Below are positions 5,646 through 8,076 of a stretch of 8,076 nt of DNA, piece by piece. Origin of the DNA: JBBIVP01 sp037439705 [NCBI: bacterium] (GTDB lineage Bacteria > JBBIVP01). Made by a program: the position numbers and the translations under genes. Numbering within the stretch: the stretch's first letter is position 1; each line of letters begins with the position of its first letter. The notes under the pieces were generated by a model that had not been told where the DNA came from, searched no databases, and saw nothing but the letters and a program-made list of their open reading frames with translations. The DNA is taken from contig JBBIVP010000097.1 of the NCBI GenBank assembly GCA_037439705.1, positions 1 to 8,076 of the forward strand, written 5' to 3'.

Positions 5646-8076
5646 CCTTAAAAAAAATTTTTGTATATCCGAGCTATCCGGAAAACCTTAAGAAACTCTT
5701 TGAAATCGCCTACAATCTGTGGTGGAGCTGGGATTATGAGGCATTAAACCTTTTTTACAGAATTGACCCCTACATCTTCACTGAATGCGGGCACAATCCG
5801 GTTAAACTTCTCTATATCCTTCCAAAGGAAAAAGTTGAAGCCCTCTCCAATGATACCGGTTTCCTTGATGTACTTGTAAGGGTGTGGAGGAAATTTGAAG
5901 ATTATAAAAACTTCAGGAGGAGGTTTTCAAATTCAGAATTTGATCTTGAAAAAAGGGGGAGTATAGCCTACTTCTGCATGGAATTTGGACTTCATGAGTC
6001 CTTTCCCATATATGCTGGTGGACTGGGAATCTTGGCCGGAGACATTTTAAAAAGCGCATCGGATATGGGTGTCCCCCTAATAGGAGTTGGGCTTTTATAT
6101 AAATACGGGTATTTTACCCAGAAAATTGATTCAACAGGAAATCAGGAAGAATTCTTTGTAGAATTTGAAAATTACTACACCCCTGTAAAAGAAGCAAGGG
6201 ATAAAAATGGCAATTCCCTTTATGTGGAGGTGAAAATTCTGGATAGACCCCTCAAAGCAAAGGTATGGACAGTGGATGTGGGAATAACGAAAGCAATCCT
6301 TCTTGATACCGACATAGAGGAAAATCCTGAAGACCTGAGGAGTATCACTCATGAACTGTATGTCGCAGACAAAGATAAAAGGATTCAACAGGAAATCCTG
6401 CTCGGATTCGGAGGAATAAAGGCTCTCAAAGCCCTTGAGGTTCATCCAACAATTTATCATTTGAACGAGGGACATTCAGCATTTCTCATACTCAGCAGGC
6501 TTCAGACTCTTATGAAGGAAAAGGGATTTTCTTTTACCTCAGCAATGGCAATAATAAAAAATTCAACGGTTTTTACAACCCATACACCTGTCATAGAGGG
6601 AAACGAGCATTATCCTATTGAAATGATTGAGAAATATTTGAGGAAAGAAATAGAGTCACTTGGAATTTCCTTTGATGAATTCATAAAATACGGGTTGTGC
6701 GAAAAGAAGGACCTTTTCTGGTTACCAGCCTTAGCGATAAGGTTTTCAAACTTTGTAAATGCAGTTTCCCTTCAACACAGGGATGTCTCAAGAAGGATGT
6801 GGCGTCCTCTTTTTCCTGATAGATACCTTTCAGAAATTCCAATAGACCATGTGACAAACGGAGTACACATTTCCTGGGTGAGTGAACCATTTACTAAGCT
6901 CTTTAATCGTTATCTTGGAAAAGAATGGAGGGTATTTCCTGAAAAAAAGGAAGTGTGGGAAAACCTGAAAAAAATTCCGGAGGAAGAAATCTGGCAGGCA
7001 CATATGGAAAACAAAAAAAGATTGATGAATTTTTTGAAAAAAAAATTGTCCCGTCAGTACGCTGAAATAGGCTTCTCATATATCACGATCGAGAGACTGA
7101 CAGGGGCTCTTAATCCTGATTATCTTACAATAACATTTGCAAGAAGGTTTGCTCCTTACAAAAGGCCCACGCTCATCCTCAAAAATAAAGAGAGATTGAA
7201 AAAAATACTCAAAGACGAAAATAAACCCATTCAGCTTATATTTGCAGGAAAAGCCCATCCCGCCGATGAAAGGGGACAGAATATGATAAAGGAAATCATT
7301 TCATTTATAAACGATGAAAATCTGGAATACCGTGTTTTCTTTATTGAAAACTATGATATGAGTGTGGCAAGGCATCTTCTCTGGGGTTCTGATGTATGGC
7401 TCAATACACCCGAGCCGGAGATGGAGGCATCCGGCACATCGGGAATGAAAGCAGGAATGAACGGAGTTTTACACCTAAGTACACTTGAGGGATGGTGGAT
7501 TGAAGGGTACAACGGAAAAAACGGATGGGCTATTACTGAAGGAAAACTCCACAGCAATCCAGAATTTAGAGAATCTGCAGAAGCGACTCAGATATACAGG
7601 CTTCTTGAGGAAGAAATAACGGATTTATATTACAAAAGGGATAAAAACGGTATCCCCGTTGAGTGGACGAAAATGATGAAGGAATCCATTTTTTCTATCT
7701 GTTCTCGCTTTAACATGAACTCAGTGCTTATGGAATATCTCAGAAAATTTTATCTTCCATCGTGGAGGGAATACGAAAGAATTTCAAAAAATGACTACAG
7801 CCTTTTAAAAGAATTTGAAGAGGAAAGAAAAAAGATTCTTGAGTTCTGGAATTCTGTTGAAATAAGGTCATTAAGAGCAGACTGGGAGGGAAGAAATCTT
7901 GTTGAAGGAGAGAAAATAAACCTGTATGCTACAGTTTTTCTGGGAAAGGCTCCTCCTCAATACTTTTCAATTGAAGTTTTTTATCTCTACGAAAGGGAAA
8001 GCAGGTACGAAACAATTCCCATGGAACTCCTTGAATTAAAAGAAGGAGAGGGATTATATTCTGCGTCTTTTTTTAT
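5642..8076 (+). CDS. glgP: Alpha-glucan phosphorylase, GT35 (3' end outside window)
   Basis: This PLP enzyme releases glucose-1-phosphate from alpha-1,4-glucan ends. The frame is open for 811 codons to the right edge without a stop, so the C-terminus is missing. An N-terminal DUF3417 domain (about 10-95; YNLWWSW at 24-30, HNPVKLLY at 51-58) marks the prokaryotic 'alpha-glucan phosphorylase' subfamily rather than the glycogen/maltodextrin phosphorylase type. The GT-B core has AYFCMEFGLHESFPIYAGGLGILAGD at 109-134 (GGLG at 126-129), HLNEGHSAF (273-281), TTHTP (312-316), VTNGVH (404-409), and FARRFAPYK (499-507), where Arg502 and Lys507 match phosphate-binding Arg569/Lys574 of rabbit phosphorylase. 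The PLP lysine is Lys603 in EASGTSGMKA. A beta-rich C-terminal segment (about 740 on), seen in longer members, is interrupted by the edge; roughly 20-50 residues are probably absent. The segment just before EASGTSGMKA is unusual (EPE at 591-593). An A8 run follows the start (5650-5657). Confidence 0.95.
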   Translation, partial: MTLKKIFVYPSYPENLKKLFEIAYNLWWSWDYEALNLFYRIDPYIFTECGHNPVKLLYILPKEKVEALSNDTGFLDVLVRVWRKFEDYKNFRRRFSNSEFDLEKRGSIAYFCMEFGLHESFPIYAGGLGILAGDILKSASDMGVPLIGVGLLYKYGYFTQKIDSTGNQEEFFVEFENYYTPVKEARDKNGNSLYVEVKILDRPLKAKVWTVDVGITKAILLDTDIEENPEDLRSITHELYVADKDKRIQQEILLGFGGIKALKALEVHPTIYHLNEGHSAFLILSRLQTLMKEKGFSFTSAMAIIKNSTVFTTHTPVIEGNEHYPIEMIEKYLRKEIESLGISFDEFIKYGLCEKKDLFWLPALAIRFSNFVNAVSLQHRDVSRRMWRPLFPDRYLSEIPIDHVTNGVHISWVSEPFTKLFNRYLGKEWRVFPEKKEVWENLKKIPEEEIWQAHMENKKRLMNFLKKKLSRQYAEIGFSYITIERLTGALNPDYLTITFARRFAPYKRPTLILKNKERLKKILKDENKPIQLIFAGKAHPADERGQNMIKEIISFINDENLEYRVFFIENYDMSVARHLLWGSDVWLNTPEPEMEASGTSGMKAGMNGVLHLSTLEGWWIEGYNGKNGWAITEGKLHSNPEFRESAEATQIYRLLEEEITDLYYKRDKNGIPVEWTKMMKESIFSICSRFNMNSVLMEYLRKFYLPSWREYERISKNDYSLLKEFEEERKKILEFWNSVEIRSLRADWEGRNLVEGEKINLYATVFLGKAPPQYFSIEVFYLYERESRYETIPMELLELKEGEGLYSASFF

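Overview
The window reads as a chromosomal piece of a bacterium, with all genes on the plus strand. It holds the 3' end of a citrate synthase gene, a strong terminator, a 375-base intergenic region, and a four-gene alpha-glucan (glycogen) operon that runs off the right edge. Bacterial features are a good sigma70-type promoter, an AGGAGG ribosome binding site and a GC-hairpin/T-tract terminator. The genes are moderately AT-rich and packed with overlaps. The citrate synthase is the mitochondrial (eukaryote-like) type. The set amylo-alpha-1,6-glucosidase + GT4 glycosyltransferase + GH57 hydrolase recalls clusters I know from Bacteroidetes/Chlorobi-related bacteria, some deltaproteobacteria and various uncultured lineages, and individual members resemble methanogen proteins. 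I cannot fix the phylum from this.

Layout. (1) Bases 2-865: C-terminal two thirds of citrate synthase, with all catalytic residues at the spacing of the pig enzyme, closed by a textbook terminator at 868-894. (2) Bases 866-1240: no convincing gene. This region holds an 18-nt imperfect direct repeat, a perfect 10-nt tandem duplication, a pyrimidine-rich heptamer tandem array, and the operon promoter (TTGCAA-16-TATAAT) with a very short leader. (3) Bases 1241-3184: glycogen debranching enzyme (amylo-alpha-1,6-glucosidase, GH133-like). (4) Bases 3181-4443: GT4 glycosyltransferase, likely the glucan synthase. (5) Bases 4443-5645: intracellular GH57 amylase or branching-type enzyme. (6) Bases 5642-8076+: GT35 alpha-glucan phosphorylase with an N-terminal DUF3417 domain and a C-terminal beta-rich extension, cut by the window edge. 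This last gene has no stop inside the window.

How the genes fit together. A GT4 synthase would lengthen alpha-1,4 chains. The GH57 enzyme would cut or re-attach chains (hydrolysis or branching). The phosphorylase would release glucose-1-phosphate from chain ends, and the debranching enzyme would remove alpha-1,6 stubs. None of the four shows a signal peptide, so this is a cytoplasmic storage-polysaccharide system. The cistrons overlap by 4, 1 and 4 bases, so translation is probably coupled. No GH13 branching enzyme, GT5 GlgA or GlgC lies in the window. No mobile element, CRISPR array, tRNA or rRNA was seen. The gene families are known. The points most worth checking are the role of the GH57 enzyme, the altered phosphorylase active-site segment, and the structured intergenic region.
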